Shown: in pieces, positions 18,055-27,298 of the stretch
Numbering within the stretch: the stretch's first letter is position 1
How the letters are laid out: every line of letters begins with the position of its first letter
From: Synechococcus sp. BL107
GTDB lineage: Bacteria > Cyanobacteriota > Cyanobacteriia > PCC-6307 > Cyanobiaceae
Reading direction: 5' to 3'
Assembly: GCF_000153805.1 (NCBI RefSeq)
Contig: NZ_DS022298.1
Location: 2,221,035 to 2,285,034 of the forward strand
Length of the DNA stretch: 64,000 nucleotides
The notes under the pieces: model-generated
What the model was told of the DNA's origin: nothing
Databases searched by the model: none
The model's input: only the letters and a program-made list of their open reading frames with translations
Program-made: the position numbers and the translations under genes

Positions 18055-19337
18055 CTGTGCTCCCGCAGGAAAGACACCGTGGAAGAAAGCTCCTCAGCGA
18101 AGGCATCGATTTCCTCCATGGTGCTGGTGAAACTCAGGCTGGCGCGGGCTGAAGCTGAGACCCCGTAAAGCCGATGCAATGGCTGACAACAGTGATGACC
18201 ACTGCGGATACAAATGCCAGAGGCATCTATCAAGGCCGCGATGTCGTTGGCATGCACGCCCTCGACTAAAAACGTGGCGAGGGCTCCACGACCAGGCTGC
18301 TGCTCAGGCGTTGGCCCCAAGATCCGCAGCCCATCAATGGCTTGCAATCGAGCAAAAAGATGCTGAGTGAGCTGGGCTTCCCAAGCTTGAATCGCATCGA
18401 GGCCAATCTCCTGCAGATAGTGAAGCGCCGCACCCATCCCCACGGCTTCACCAATCGCTGGCGTGCCGGCCTCAAATTTGTGGGGCAATACGGCCCAGGT
18501 GCTGTGATCCAAAAACACGTCTTGGATCATTTCGCCTCCACCAAGAAACGGAGGCATCGCCTCGAGCAACGTCTCCCGCGCCCAAAGGAACCCCATCCCG
18601 GTCGGGCCACAAAGCTTGTGGGAGGAGCCAACCAAGAAGTCGGCTTCGAGGGCCACCACATCGATGCTCTGATGCGCCAGGCTTTGGCAAGCATCCACCA
18701 ACACCAAGGCACCAACGGCATGCGCCGCGGGGATCACAAACTCCAGAGGATTGCAGCATCCCAACGTGTTGCTGATATGCACCAAACTCACCAGTCGAGT
18801 GCGCTCAGACAACTGCGCTTGGAAATCCTCTAGATCCAGGCGGCCATCATCCGTAATCCCTACATGGCGCAAGACACAACCGGTGCGCTGCGCCAATAGC
18901 TGCCAAGGCACCAAGTTGCTGTGGTGCTCCATCACCGTGAGCAACACCTCGTCGCCTTCGCGGAGGGTGGAGTCACCCCAGCTGCGGGCAACAAGGTTGA
19001 TCGCCTCACTGGCATTGCGGGTGAACACAATCTCGCGGGGGCTATGAGCACCAACAAAGCCAGCCGCTGTGGTTCGAGCCGCTTCAAACGACTCCGTTGC
19101 CCGGGCACTGAGCTGGTGGGCACCCCGATGCACATTGGCGTTGTCGCAGCTGTAGTAACGCTGCATCGCATCGATCACCTGCTGCGGCTTTTGACTGGTC
19201 GCAGCGTGGTCGAGATAGATCAGGGGCCGGTCATCCGGCGTTTTTTGAGCAAGAATTGGAAAATCGGCACGAAATCGTGACGATAAATCTCCCAAAATTT
19301 CACTAGAACGTGCCAAAGAAGGGTTAAGGGTGGTCAT
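18051..19337 (-). CDS. sufS: Cysteine desulfurase SufS
   Basis: A PLP-dependent class V aminotransferase-fold enzyme that takes sulfur from cysteine for Fe-S assembly. The 428 residues include the PLP lysine in GSSHKLCGPTGMGFLW, MEHHSNLVPWQ, and the persulfide cysteine region IRSGHHCCQPLH near the C-terminus, which marks the group II SufS type. It overlaps sufD by four bases (ATGA), so it is the last gene of ftrC-sufBCDS. Confidence 0.97.
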   Translation of the reverse strand: MTTLNPSLARSSEILGDLSSRFRADFPILAQKTPDDRPLIYLDHAATSQKPQQVIDAMQRYYSCDNANVHRGAHQLSARATESFEAARTTAAGFVGAHSPREIVFTRNASEAINLVARSWGDSTLREGDEVLLTVMEHHSNLVPWQLLAQRTGCVLRHVGITDDGRLDLEDFQAQLSERTRLVSLVHISNTLGCCNPLEFVIPAAHAVGALVLVDACQSLAHQSIDVVALEADFLVGSSHKLCGPTGMGFLWARETLLEAMPPFLGGGEMIQDVFLDHSTWAVLPHKFEAGTPAIGEAVGMGAALHYLQEIGLDAIQAWEAQLTQHLFARLQAIDGLRILGPTPEQQPGRGALATFLVEGVHANDIAALIDASGICIRSGHHCCQPLHRLYGVSASARASLSFTSTMEEIDAFAEELSSTVSFLREHS

Positions 19338-20524
19338 GAGGCCAGCCCCTCAAGCACACGTTCCAGCGGTCGCCAAGCTGTCGCATGCGCTGGAAGCTTC
19401 TCGACCACTTCTTGGCATGCACCGCGCAACAGCAGCGCCGCAGCATCAGAGGCTCCGATCCCACGGCTTCGCAAGTAAAAGAGCTCGTCTTCCTGCAGTT
19501 GGGAGACCGTGGCGCCATGGGCGCAACGCACGTCATCCGCCACGATTTCCAACTCAGGCTTGGTATCGACGCGGGCCCGATCAGAGAGCAACAGATTCCG
19601 ACTGAGTTGCGCTGCATTGGTGCGCTGCGCCTTGCGCGGCACATTGATTGCGCCATTGAAAATTGTGTGGGAGCGCCCTGCCGCCAGGCATTTTTGGAGC
19701 TGCTCCAACTCACCATCGGGCCCTTCAAAACACACCGACGTATGCACAGCAAGTTGCTGCTCAGCATCAGCAACGGCCAGACCCTTCAACGTGGTGGAGG
19801 CTTGTCCGTCCACCTGAACCACCCTTGGCTCGATCCGTCCCAATGACCAACCCTGAACAACAGACGTGAAGGAGTAGGCACTGCGGGGCTCTTGCTCGAC
19901 GGCCAATTGAGCGAACAACGACGCCACGCCATCGGCACAAGCCAAGACCCCATGGTTCAACTGCGCTTCTTGACCGAGATGAACCTCCAGAAGATGACTA
20001 TGGGCCGCTTCGCCCCGTGCCGAAAACACTTGTAGAAGCTCGAGCTGTGCTTTTTCTTCCACCACCAGCAACACCCTTGTCGGAATAAGGCCGGACGCGG
20101 CTGCCATGGTGATTTCCACTGGCGGAACCATGCCGCGAACCCGCAAGGCCAACAGTTGTTGAGCGGAAGCATGGTTGAACTCGATCAACCAGTCGTCGGA
20201 CCATCCGCAACGATCAAGGGTGTGGCCTAAAGCAAGCTCCAGTTCCTTCGGCTCAAGGGGCGTGAGCCCCTCTGGCAAGGTCACACCCTCCAAAGGGTCA
20301 TTCACGCCGTCAAGCACCAGGCGCACAACATCATCCAAACGGGGCGGAGCATCAGACGCGGTAGCCACGCTGCTGATCGGCATCCGAGCCACAGCTTCCA
20401 GTCGGCCCAGGTTGGTGAGTCGCCAGGCTTCATGCTTCCGCGTCGGCAAGCCAAGGCGAACAAGCGCTTCTTGACCGCGTTGCTGGACTGGTGCCAGCAC
20501 CTGTTCCCTGGTGGACGCAGCCAT
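19334..20524 (-). CDS. sufD: Fe-S cluster assembly protein SufD
   Basis: SufD scaffold subunit, partner of SufB and SufC. The 396 residues end with the conserved segment CAHGATVSQLQEDELFYLRSRGI, homologous to SufB, and the N-terminus has LVRLGLPTRKHEAWRLTNL, the typical 'PTR(K)xExWR' start of SufD. It begins two bases after the sufC stop and overlaps sufS, so coupled translation is likely. Confidence 0.97.
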   Translation of the reverse strand: MAASTREQVLAPVQQRGQEALVRLGLPTRKHEAWRLTNLGRLEAVARMPISSVATASDAPPRLDDVVRLVLDGVNDPLEGVTLPEGLTPLEPKELELALGHTLDRCGWSDDWLIEFNHASAQQLLALRVRGMVPPVEITMAAASGLIPTRVLLVVEEKAQLELLQVFSARGEAAHSHLLEVHLGQEAQLNHGVLACADGVASLFAQLAVEQEPRSAYSFTSVVQGWSLGRIEPRVVQVDGQASTTLKGLAVADAEQQLAVHTSVCFEGPDGELEQLQKCLAAGRSHTIFNGAINVPRKAQRTNAAQLSRNLLLSDRARVDTKPELEIVADDVRCAHGATVSQLQEDELFYLRSRGIGASDAAALLLRGACQEVVEKLPAHATAWRPLERVLEGLAS

Positions 20525-20526
20525 GG

Positions 20527-21315
20527 CTAAGCGACTCCCTGGGCTGCGAGCTCTTTGTCCACCCAGTCGTAACCGGTCTGTTCTAGTTCCAGTGCCAACT
20601 CGCGACCGCCAGTCCGAAGGATGCGGCCCGCTGCCATCACATGGACATAGTCCGGGGTGATTTCATCAAGCAAGCGTTGGTAGTGGGTAATTAACAACAT
20701 GGCGTTGTCTGCATTGGCCAACTGATTCACACCACCGGCGACGATGCGCAGGGCGTCGATGTCCAAGCCTGAATCGGTTTCATCGAGGATCGCCACAACG
20801 GGCTCAAGCAATGCCATCTGCAGGATCTCGTTGCGTTTTTTTTCGCCACCAGAAAAGCCTTCATTAACGCTGCGCTCCAGGAAGGCGGGATCCATCTGCA
20901 CCACCTTCAAGCGTTCATGCACATGGTCTTCAAAGTCAAACGTGTCGAGCTCCTCGAGGTTTTGCTTCAGGCGCCGCGCATTGGTGGCAACCCGCAGAAA
21001 CTCCAAGTTGCTCACTCCAGGGATTTCAACCGGATATTGGAAACCTAGGAACACACCAAGACGAGCCCGCTCCTCAGCTTCGAGCTCAAACAAATTCTCG
21101 CCGCGATAGCGCACCGTTCCGGAGGTGACGCGATAAGCGGGATGACCTGCAAGAACCTTAGAAAGGGTGCTTTTACCACTGCCATTGCGACCCATCACGG
21201 CATGGATCTCGCCAGCCCGAACCTGAAGATTCACACCCTTCAAGATCGGCTGATCTTCCACAGAGGCGTGTAGATCAGTGATGTCGAGGAGAAGCTCGGC
21301 GTCGGGGCGAATCAC
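20527..21315 (-). CDS. sufC: Fe-S cluster assembly ATPase SufC
   Basis: ABC-type soluble ATPase that drives the SufBCD scaffold. The 262 residues carry Walker [11 protein letters not shown] (residues 41-50), [15 protein letters not shown], signature [15 protein letters not shown] and Walker [17 protein letters not shown] with the family's Glu and H-loop LITHYQRLL. Start is GTG at 21315. It lies 46 bases after sufB and two bases before sufD. Confidence 0.98.
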   Translation of the reverse strand: MIRPDAELLLDITDLHASVEDQPILKGVNLQVRAGEIHAVMGRNGSGKSTLSKVLAGHPAYRVTSGTVRYRGENLFELEAEERARLGVFLGFQYPVEIPGVSNLEFLRVATNARRLKQNLEELDTFDFEDHVHERLKVVQMDPAFLERSVNEGFSGGEKKRNEILQMALLEPVVAILDETDSGLDIDALRIVAGGVNQLANADNAMLLITHYQRLLDEITPDYVHVMAAGRILRTGGRELALELEQTGYDWVDKELAAQGVA

Positions 21316-21361
21316 TTAAGGGAAAAGAGGAAAAAAGTGCAATTAATCAAGGGAGCGGGGG

Positions 21362-22801
21362 TCAACCCACAGACCCCTCGAGCTTGAGAGCCAGCAATTT
21401 GTCGGCTTCCGCCGCAAATTCCATGGGCAACTGGTTGAACACGTCACGGCAGAAGCCACTCACCATCATCGACACGGCCTCTTCAAAGCCAATGCCTCGG
21501 CTTTGGAGATAGAAGAGCTGATCTTCTGAAATCCGACAGGTGCTGGCCTCGTGTTCGATCGCAGCTTGGGGCTGTTGCGAACGGATGTAGGGATAGGTGT
21601 TCGCGGCTGCCTGATCGCCAATCAGCATGGAGTCGCACTGGCTGTAATTACGGGCGCCCTTCGCTCCTGGGCCCATCTGAACCAGGCCCCGGTAGCTGTT
21701 GCTGGAACGGCCAGCGCTGATGCCTTTGCTCACAATCGTGGAGCGGGTACGAGGTCCCACATGAATCATTTTTGTTCCCGTGTCCGCTTGCTGGCAGTTG
21801 TTGGTCAGAGCAACGGAATAAAACTCTCCAACGGAATCGGCCCCTTGCAACACGCAACTTGGATACTTCCAAGTAATGGCTGAGCCGGTTTCCACCTGCG
21901 TCCAACTAATTCGACTGCGCGCACCACGGCATTGGCCACGTTTGGTGACGAAGTTGTAAATACCGCCGACGCCATTCTCATCTCCGGCATACCAGTTTTG
22001 AACCGTTGAATATTTGATTGATGCGTCGTCTAAAACCACAAGTTCAACCACCGCAGCATGCAGCTGGTTCGTATCAAACATTGGGGCAGTGCAGCCCTCG
22101 AGGTAGCTCACGGAGGCGCCTTCTTCCGCCACGATCAAGGTGCGTTCAAATTGCCCGGTATCGCCTGAATTGATTCGGAAATAAGTGGACAGCTCCATGG
22201 GGCATTCGACGCCCTTCGGAATGAACACGAACGAACCATCACTAAACACAGCAGAATTCAGTGCTGCAAAGTAATTGTCGTTACTTGCCACGACTGAGCC
22301 GAGGTATTTCTCAATCAACTCGGGATGATCTTTAACAGCCTCAGTGAAGGAGCAGAACACGACTCCGTGCTCCGCCAATTTTTCTTTATAAGTGGTGGCG
22401 ATGGACACACTGTCGAACACCGCATCAACAGCCACGTTGCTTAAACGTTTCTGCTCACTCAGGGGGATTCCAAGCTTGTCGAAGGTTTCAAGCAGCTTGG
22501 GATCAACTTCATCAAGACTTGCTTTTTTAGCCTGTTGTTTTGGCGCTGCGTAATAGATGATGTCTTGATAATCAATCGCTTCATAGCCCAAGGCAGCCCA
22601 ATCGGGCTCTTCCAAGGTGAGCCAATGGCGAAAGGCTTTTAATCGAAAATTTAGGAGAAATTCCGGCTCATCTTTTTTGGATGAAATAAGCCGCACAACC
22701 TCCTCACTGAGACCCTTATCGATCTTGTCGGTCTCGATTTCTGTCACGAAGCCGTACTTGTACGGCTGACTGACGAGATCGCGTGTGGAGGTGCTGGTCA
22801 T
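21362..22801 (-). CDS. sufB: Fe-S cluster assembly protein SufB
   Basis: The main scaffold subunit on which clusters form. The 479 residues include [53 protein letters not shown] and the C-terminal [20 protein letters not shown] with the conserved Cys and Glu/His. ATG start at 22801, six bases after the ftrC stop, so ftrC and sufB are probably on one transcript. Confidence 0.98.
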   Translation of the reverse strand: MTSTSTRDLVSQPYKYGFVTEIETDKIDKGLSEEVVRLISSKKDEPEFLLNFRLKAFRHWLTLEEPDWAALGYEAIDYQDIIYYAAPKQQAKKASLDEVDPKLLETFDKLGIPLSEQKRLSNVAVDAVFDSVSIATTYKEKLAEHGVVFCSFTEAVKDHPELIEKYLGSVVASNDNYFAALNSAVFSDGSFVFIPKGVECPMELSTYFRINSGDTGQFERTLIVAEEGASVSYLEGCTAPMFDTNQLHAAVVELVVLDDASIKYSTVQNWYAGDENGVGGIYNFVTKRGQCRGARSRISWTQVETGSAITWKYPSCVLQGADSVGEFYSVALTNNCQQADTGTKMIHVGPRTRSTIVSKGISAGRSSNSYRGLVQMGPGAKGARNYSQCDSMLIGDQAAANTYPYIRSQQPQAAIEHEASTCRISEDQLFYLQSRGIGFEEAVSMMVSGFCRDVFNQLPMEFAAEADKLLALKLEGSVG

Positions 22802-22807
22802 TCAGGT

Positions 22808-23164
22808 TCAGCCTGCGGTTGCTTGGATCGTTTCTGTCGTGATGGTCTGGGTTTTCTCAGGGCATGCGAAAGGGTTGTCTTCCGTCAGGAACAACATGCA
22901 ATGGCACTCTTTTCGCTCGCGCATCGGAACACAGGGGCAATTCCAAAACGCTTGGGAAACCTCAGCCTCTTTGTCCTCGTAATGACGACACGGGCATAGA
23001 GCACCACCGAGGTCGTCCTTATGACGAGCGAGTCCCTTCAAGACGACTGACGTAACACTTGGCTCGGCACAAAAGTAAGTACCAGTGCGCTTGGCGTAGG
23101 TCTCAGCGAATTTGCGGATGACCTCAAGACTTTCAGCTGTCGGCTCTTGAGCGGTGTCGGACAT
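22808..23164 (-). CDS. ftrC: Ferredoxin:thioredoxin reductase, catalytic chain
   Basis: Passes electrons from photosystem I-reduced ferredoxin to thioredoxin. The 118 residues have the diagnostic Cys motifs CPC (57-59), CPC (76-78) and CHC (87-89) that hold the [4Fe-4S] cluster and the active-site disulfide, with HCMLFL following. Its position as first gene before sufBCDS puts an Fe-S enzyme of light-driven redox control under the same promoter as the assembly machinery and facing sufR. Confidence 0.97.
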   Translation of the reverse strand: MSDTAQEPTAESLEVIRKFAETYAKRTGTYFCAEPSVTSVVLKGLARHKDDLGGALCPCRHYEDKEAEVSQAFWNCPCVPMRERKECHCMLFLTEDNPFACPEKTQTITTETIQATAG

Positions 23165-23183
23165 GGAGAGAACAGCGAATTAC

Positions 23184-23199
23184 GAAACCCCACGGTTTC
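23184..23199. promoter_or_regulatory. Candidate SufR operator 1 (perfect inverted repeat)
   Basis: GAAACC and GGTTTC face each other around CCAC, 20 bases upstream of the ftrC start in the ftrC/sufR divergent region. Position and symmetry fit an operator for the Fe-S-sensing repressor SufR, but the match to the published SufR palindrome is not shown. Confidence 0.4.
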
Positions 23200-23243
23200 C
23201 TTATGAGCAGCCTAATCCAGAAGGCAGCTCATTGGCGGGGAAA

Positions 23244-23262
23244 CCATTGTGACTGTCAATGG
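23244..23262. promoter_or_regulatory. Candidate SufR operator 2 (perfect inverted repeat)
   Basis: CCATTG and CAATGG are separated by seven bases (TGACTGT), 41 bases upstream of the sufR ATG. It is a second symmetric site in the same 138-base divergent region and could serve sufR autoregulation. Confidence 0.4.
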
Positions 23263-23302
23263 GATCGATTCACTGTCATGGTGTGGGGGATTACGGCTCC
23301 TC

Positions 23303-23947
23303 ATGAGCGCTTCGGCCCAGCCCAGCACCCGCGACGCCGTGCTCGCCCTGCTCCTTGAGCGCGGCGAGATGGACGCCTGCGACCTCGCGGAAACGCAGCA
23401 GATTTCCGTGCAAGCGATGCGCCGCCATCTCCGCGCCCTCGCCGACGATGGACTCGTCGCCTCCAGCACGAGCTCCAACGGGCCTGGACGCCCCAGCAAT
23501 CGCTGGTTTCTGACCGAAGGAGGACGCGAACGATTCCCCGATGGGAGCGGGGGGTTTGCCTTGGGGCTGCTCGATTCACTGCGGTCCAGCCTTCCGGAAG
23601 ATGCGTTTCAAGAGCTCTTGAAACGCCAAGCGGAAGGGAAAGCACAGCAGTACCGCCTCCAACTCGGCGATGCTCCTCTTGAAAATCGACTCCATCAACT
23701 CGCTCGCCTACGTCGCGAAGAGGGCTATGTGACGGTCTGCAGCCTCGATGAAGACGGCCACAGCTGGAACCTCCAAGAGGCGCACTGCTCGGTTCAGCGC
23801 ATTGCCGAAGAATTCCCGACCATCTGCGACCAGGAGCTTCTTCTCATCCGCCGTACCGTTCCGGACTGCCAAGTGGAACGGGTGCACTGGCGTCTCGAGG
23901 GCGGACACACCTGTGGTTTTCGGATTACGCCGATCGAAATCCCATGA
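23303..23947 (+). CDS. sufR: Fe-S-sensing repressor SufR
   Basis: DeoR/ArsR-like winged-helix regulator that represses suf genes when it holds an Fe-S cluster. The N-terminal HTH is visible (ISVQAMRRHLRALADDGLV, followed by the wing SNGPGRPSNRWFLTEGG). The four cysteines Cys162, Cys175, Cys189 and Cys204 give spacing CX12CX13CX14C, the SufR cluster signature. ATG at 23303 gives the standard 214-residue form; the open frame extends upstream through the operator region. It is divergent from ftrC-suf and overlaps the next gene by four bases. Confidence 0.97.
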   Translation: MSASAQPSTRDAVLALLLERGEMDACDLAETQQISVQAMRRHLRALADDGLVASSTSSNGPGRPSNRWFLTEGGRERFPDGSGGFALGLLDSLRSSLPEDAFQELLKRQAEGKAQQYRLQLGDAPLENRLHQLARLRREEGYVTVCSLDEDGHSWNLQEAHCSVQRIAEEFPTICDQELLLIRRTVPDCQVERVHWRLEGGHTCGFRITPIEIP

Positions 23948-24279
23948 ACATTGATGCTGAAACGATCGCGCGCATCGATGCCACGTTGCTCCCGCAGCTC
24001 GATCGCCACCATTTGCGGTTGCTGGCCCATTGCCTCGCAAGTTTTCGCATGATGGCTCCCGACTTGGATGGAGCTCTGCCGAACGCTGCCCTGCGACGGC
24101 AGTGGTGCGAGCAACAGCCTGTCGTGGCCGATGATCCCCAATTTTTAGTCTTGCTTCTCAATCAGCTCAACAACGCAGCGGACCAGCTCGAGGAAATGGC
24201 CGACGACTGCAGCAAAGCCCCCCTTGAGCTCAGCCTCGATGACCTCATCGCCGCAGCGGAACGTCGCTGTCGCGTCTAG
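23944..24279 (+). CDS. Conserved small protein of unknown function, downstream of sufR
   Basis: A 111-residue, mostly helical, soluble protein with RHHLRLLAHCLASFRMMA and a C-terminal acidic helix ending AAAERRCRV. No named domain is recognised. ATGA overlap with sufR and 45-base spacing to the bilin lyase suggest one operon. Codon use looks like that of its neighbours. A role connected with Fe-S status or pigment assembly can only be guessed from position. Confidence 0.75.
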   Translation: MNIDAETIARIDATLLPQLDRHHLRLLAHCLASFRMMAPDLDGALPNAALRRQWCEQQPVVADDPQFLVLLLNQLNNAADQLEEMADDCSKAPLELSLDDLIAAAERRCRV

Positions 24280-24324
24280 CCAGCACCAGCAAACTGCCAT
24301 CATCAGCGCAGTGAAGCCGCGACG

Positions 24325-24921
24325 ATGACCCTCGAGATCCCCGACGCCCTCAGTTTTTTCCGCCTGAGCTGCGGACGTTGGATGTCTCAACGCAGCCAGC
24401 ATCACTTACTGCACCGCCGAGCTGAGGCCGGTGCATCCTTCATCGTTGTGGAGGAACTGTTCAAAGGCGATGAGCGGCTTGCGGACATCGCAACCCGTAA
24501 CGGAGAAGATGTGAGCCGGATTGTCGGAGGCTGCTGGGTTCGCTGGAGCGGTTCCATGGCCTGGGATCGGGCCGGAGAATCCCATGAAGACCAAACCATG
24601 TTCGGACTGATCCCGAGCGATGACGCTGGTCGCCAAGGCTTGCTACTGCGCGATCGGGGCTATGCCGAAAAAGCACCCGTTGCTGGCCAATTCCGCATGG
24701 ATGACGAAAACGGACTGATCCTGACAACGGACTACGAAATGATGAGTTCCTTGGAACGCTTTTGGTTTGCCGGGCCCAACCTTCGGCTGCGGACCAGCAC
24801 CGTCCAAGGGCTATCGAACAACGCATCCTTCTGTATGGAGACTCGCCAACTGGACGATTCGCCGGCCAAAACCTCGAGAATTGCCGCTGCCGCGACCGAG
24901 CTCGCCCCATTTGGCTGGTAA
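24325..24921 (+). CDS. CpcS/CpeS-family phycobilin lyase
   Basis: Attaches a bilin to a cysteine of phycobiliprotein subunits. The 198-residue protein has the lipocalin-like S/U-type lyase features: FFRLSCGRWMSQRSQHHLL near the start, VEELFKGDERL, and the late segment ERFWFAGPNLRLRTSTVQG. Whether it is the CpcS, CpcU or CpeS paralogue, and which Cys position it serves, cannot be decided without a tree. It sits immediately upstream of cpcG, which agrees with phycobilisome assembly. Confidence 0.9.
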   Translation: MTLEIPDALSFFRLSCGRWMSQRSQHHLLHRRAEAGASFIVVEELFKGDERLADIATRNGEDVSRIVGGCWVRWSGSMAWDRAGESHEDQTMFGLIPSDDAGRQGLLLRDRGYAEKAPVAGQFRMDDENGLILTTDYEMMSSLERFWFAGPNLRLRTSTVQGLSNNASFCMETRQLDDSPAKTSRIAAAATELAPFGW

Positions 24922-24935
24922 GTATTAGTACTTAC
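24918..24935. promoter_or_regulatory. Perfect inverted repeat at the lyase stop, upstream of cpcG
   Basis: GTAAGTA and TACTTAC surround TTAG; the left arm includes the TAA stop of the lyase gene. A second shorter repeat CCCG...CGGG (24935-24950) overlaps it. There is no T-run, so an operator, attenuator or RNA-processing hairpin before cpcG is as likely as a terminator. Confidence 0.45.
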
Positions 24936-25028
24936 CCGAACTATTACGGGTTGTGATCGCTGCCAGAGCAGTAGTCAAGGAAACCGGCGCCCCCCTTACG
25001 ATCGGCCTCAGTGGATGTTGAAGCTCGA

Positions 25029-25799
25029 GTGGCCATTCCTCTTCTGGAGTACGCACCGATCACCCAGAACTCCTTGAGAACTGGCGTGCCGAACATTCGA
25101 GTCGGATCCGACGAAGGCCCCCGGGCCTACTCCTTCGAGATTGCCGATGACCGGGACAACCTGGACACGGTGATTGAAAGCGCCTACCGCCAGATTTATT
25201 TCCACGCGTTTAAATCCGATCGAGACGCCAACCTCGAGTCCCAGCTCAAAGACGGCCAAATCACGGTTCGTGACTTCATCCGTGGCCTGCTGCTCTCCGA
25301 CACCTTTAAACGCAGCTTCTACGGATTCAACAGTAATTACAAAGTGGTTCGTCACCTGACGGAGCGGATCCTGGGCCGCAAGGTGAACGGCAAAGGCGAA
25401 GAGCTGTCTTGGTCCATCGTGATTGCAACCAAAGGCCTTGTTGGCCTGGTGGACGTTTTGTTGGACAGCCAGGAATACCTTGACGCCTTTGGATACGACA
25501 CCGTTCCTTTCCAGCGCAACCGAGTTCTGCCGGGACGTGCCCTCGGTGAAACCCCCTTCAACATCACCAGCCCTCGCTACGACGAGTACTACCGCGGCAT
25601 CCTCGGATTCCCACAGGTTGTGTTCATGGGAGGCCCCGGCAAAAAGCTCCCAGCGCGGGCCAAAATCAAACGTGGCGGAGCCCCAAGCGACTACCTGGAG
25701 TGGCTCAAGGATCTGCCCCTTCCGAACACCCGTGGCAACGTCAGCAGCACAGAAATGGATTACATGGCCAAAGTTCCTTTCCGCAGCATTGGCCGCTGA
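25029..25799 (+). CDS. cpcG: Phycobilisome rod-core linker polypeptide CpcG
   Basis: Links phycocyanin rods to the allophycocyanin core. The protein has the Pfam PBS-linker domain over about residues 20-180 (ESAYRQIYFHAFKSDRDANLES, VRDFIRGLLLSDTFKRSFY, VRHLTERILGRKV) and a C-terminal segment GNVSSTEMDYMAKVPFRSIGR. GTG at 25029 gives MAIPLLEYAPITQNS, the usual CpcG start; an in-frame GTG at 25011 would add six residues. Preceded by a bilin lyase and followed by a strong terminator. Confidence 0.94.
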   Translation: MAIPLLEYAPITQNSLRTGVPNIRVGSDEGPRAYSFEIADDRDNLDTVIESAYRQIYFHAFKSDRDANLESQLKDGQITVRDFIRGLLLSDTFKRSFYGFNSNYKVVRHLTERILGRKVNGKGEELSWSIVIATKGLVGLVDVLLDSQEYLDAFGYDTVPFQRNRVLPGRALGETPFNITSPRYDEYYRGILGFPQVVFMGGPGKKLPARAKIKRGGAPSDYLEWLKDLPLPNTRGNVSSTEMDYMAKVPFRSIGR

Positions 25800-25823
25800 A
25801 GACGGACTCAAATCCAATGGCAC

Positions 25824-25849
25824 AGCGGGGCTTCAGCTCCGCTTTTTTT
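25824..25849 (+). terminator. Rho-independent terminator after cpcG
   Basis: AGCGGGGCT and AGCTCCGCT form a GC-rich stem (one G-U pair) directly followed by seven T, 25 bases after the cpcG stop. Confidence 0.85.
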
Positions 25850-25970
25850 ATGGCTCTGACTGTGATCCCCAAGAATTGGAGTCAGCATCCACTGACCAGT
25901 GGCGATGGCGACGGTTGAAACGGAAATTTTGGGGTCACACTGATCCCGAACTAAACCTGGAGCTTTGGAC

Positions 25971-27062
25971 GTGTCCCCAACTATTTCATCACTGGCACGT
26001 CTGACCCTTCGTCAATTGCGTCAAATCGCCAGTGACTTAGGGGTACCGCTCTACAGCCGTAAAAGCAAAGAAACCCTCGTCGATGAGGTGGCGGTCCGCC
26101 AAGAAAAACGTGGCGGAGATCTCAAGGCGATCGAAGCCGAGCTGAATGCTCCCGCCATCTCCACCACCGAAACACGCGTAGTGTTTCTACCCCGTGATCC
26201 CCAATGGGCCTACGTGTTCTGGGAGATCTCCGATAGCGACCGACAGCGTGCACAGAAAGAAGGGGCTAACCGCCTGTGTTTGCGCCTAGCCGACGTGACT
26301 GGCATGCAAGACGGCAATGCCCACCCCCATACGCTTCAGGAAGTTCCCGTCGATAGCCACAGCACCGAGTGGTACCTCCCTGTACCTCTGTGCGACCGCG
26401 ACTACCGAGTTGAGTTGGGATACCGCATCTCGAACAGTTGGATGTCCTTGGCTTTCTCATCAATTGCCCGGGTTCCTGCGCTCCACCCAAGCGAGCAAAT
26501 TCTTGATCAGTTCGTGCCGTTCAGCCTGGACGCATCACCGGCTCCCGCTCCTGCTGTTGCTCCCATGCCACCAGCACCAGCGAACGACTCCAGCGATAGT
26601 GGCCTTCACGAGCGTCTCTACCAAAGCGCCACCGTTAACTTCCGTCGTCGTCGTGTCGGCTCAGAGGAATTCCAAGAAGCATTCGACGACTCCTCCTCAT
26701 CCAGTCGTTCTGGCCTCAACGACTCCGGTATTGGCCTTTGGGCCAGCGGACGCAACGAGTCCGGCGTAGGCGGGGTCGCTTCACGTCAGCGTTCGTTCTG
26801 GCTGGTCGCCGATGCCGAGTTAATCGTCTATGGAGCGACTGACCCCTCAGCTCGACTCACCATTGGCGGCGAAGAAGTGCCCCTTTCAGCCGACGGAACC
26901 TTCCGCATTCAAGTTCCTTTCCGGGATGGCGAGCAGATGTACCCGATTGAAGCCACCGCTGCTGATGGCGAGCAGAAGCGCAACATCACTTTGAACTTCG
27001 AGCGTCAAACCCCTGACGACAACAGCAACCCCGCCAGCGAAGCTCGCGCCGAATGGTTCTAA
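25971..27062 (+). CDS. DUF4912 protein with Rho-N/SAP-like N-terminal motif
   Basis: A 363-residue protein. Residues 1-45 (LTLRQLRQIASDLGVPLYSRKSKETLVDEV) resemble the Rho N-terminal/SAP helix-extended-loop-helix that contacts nucleic acid. The DUF4912 domain follows (VFLPRDPQWAYVFWEISDSD, YLPVPLCDRDYRVELGY). A Pro/Ala and Ser-rich linker precedes a C-terminal beta region with DAELIVYGATDPSARLTIGG, which is also repeated in style in DUF4912 proteins. Function unknown. GTG at 25971 has a GGAG at suitable distance and is preferred to TTG at 25965. The last ten bases overlap the next gene. Confidence 0.85.
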   Translation: MSPTISSLARLTLRQLRQIASDLGVPLYSRKSKETLVDEVAVRQEKRGGDLKAIEAELNAPAISTTETRVVFLPRDPQWAYVFWEISDSDRQRAQKEGANRLCLRLADVTGMQDGNAHPHTLQEVPVDSHSTEWYLPVPLCDRDYRVELGYRISNSWMSLAFSSIARVPALHPSEQILDQFVPFSLDASPAPAPAVAPMPPAPANDSSDSGLHERLYQSATVNFRRRRVGSEEFQEAFDDSSSSSRSGLNDSGIGLWASGRNESGVGGVASRQRSFWLVADAELIVYGATDPSARLTIGGEEVPLSADGTFRIQVPFRDGEQMYPIEATAADGEQKRNITLNFERQTPDDNSNPASEARAEWF

Positions 27063-27262
27063 ACAACTCCTCAGACCCAAAAGCCCCTTCTGGCTTGCGT
27101 TGGTTTGTTGCCCTGACCCCCTTGGCGGGGGCCATGATTTTTCCGATCCTCGTTCCGATTGTGATGACCCGCGTCAGCATCGGAGCTGGAGTTGGTGTTG
27201 CCCTAGCACTGAGCTCCTTATGGTTTGTGGCCATGCTGAAAACATCTGAGATGCCCCATTAG
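27053..27262 (+). CDS. Small two-helix membrane protein
   Basis: A 69-residue protein with two hydrophobic helices: FVALTPLAGAMIFPILVPIV and SIGAGVGVALALSSLWFVAM. It overlaps the end of the DUF4912 gene by ten bases, which implies coupled translation. No named family is recognised. Confidence 0.72.
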   Translation: MVLNNSSDPKAPSGLRWFVALTPLAGAMIFPILVPIVMTRVSIGAGVGVALALSSLWFVAMLKTSEMPH

Positions 27263-27298
27263 GCAGCCTTAGCGTTGAGCTAGGGGAATGCTTTAGGG

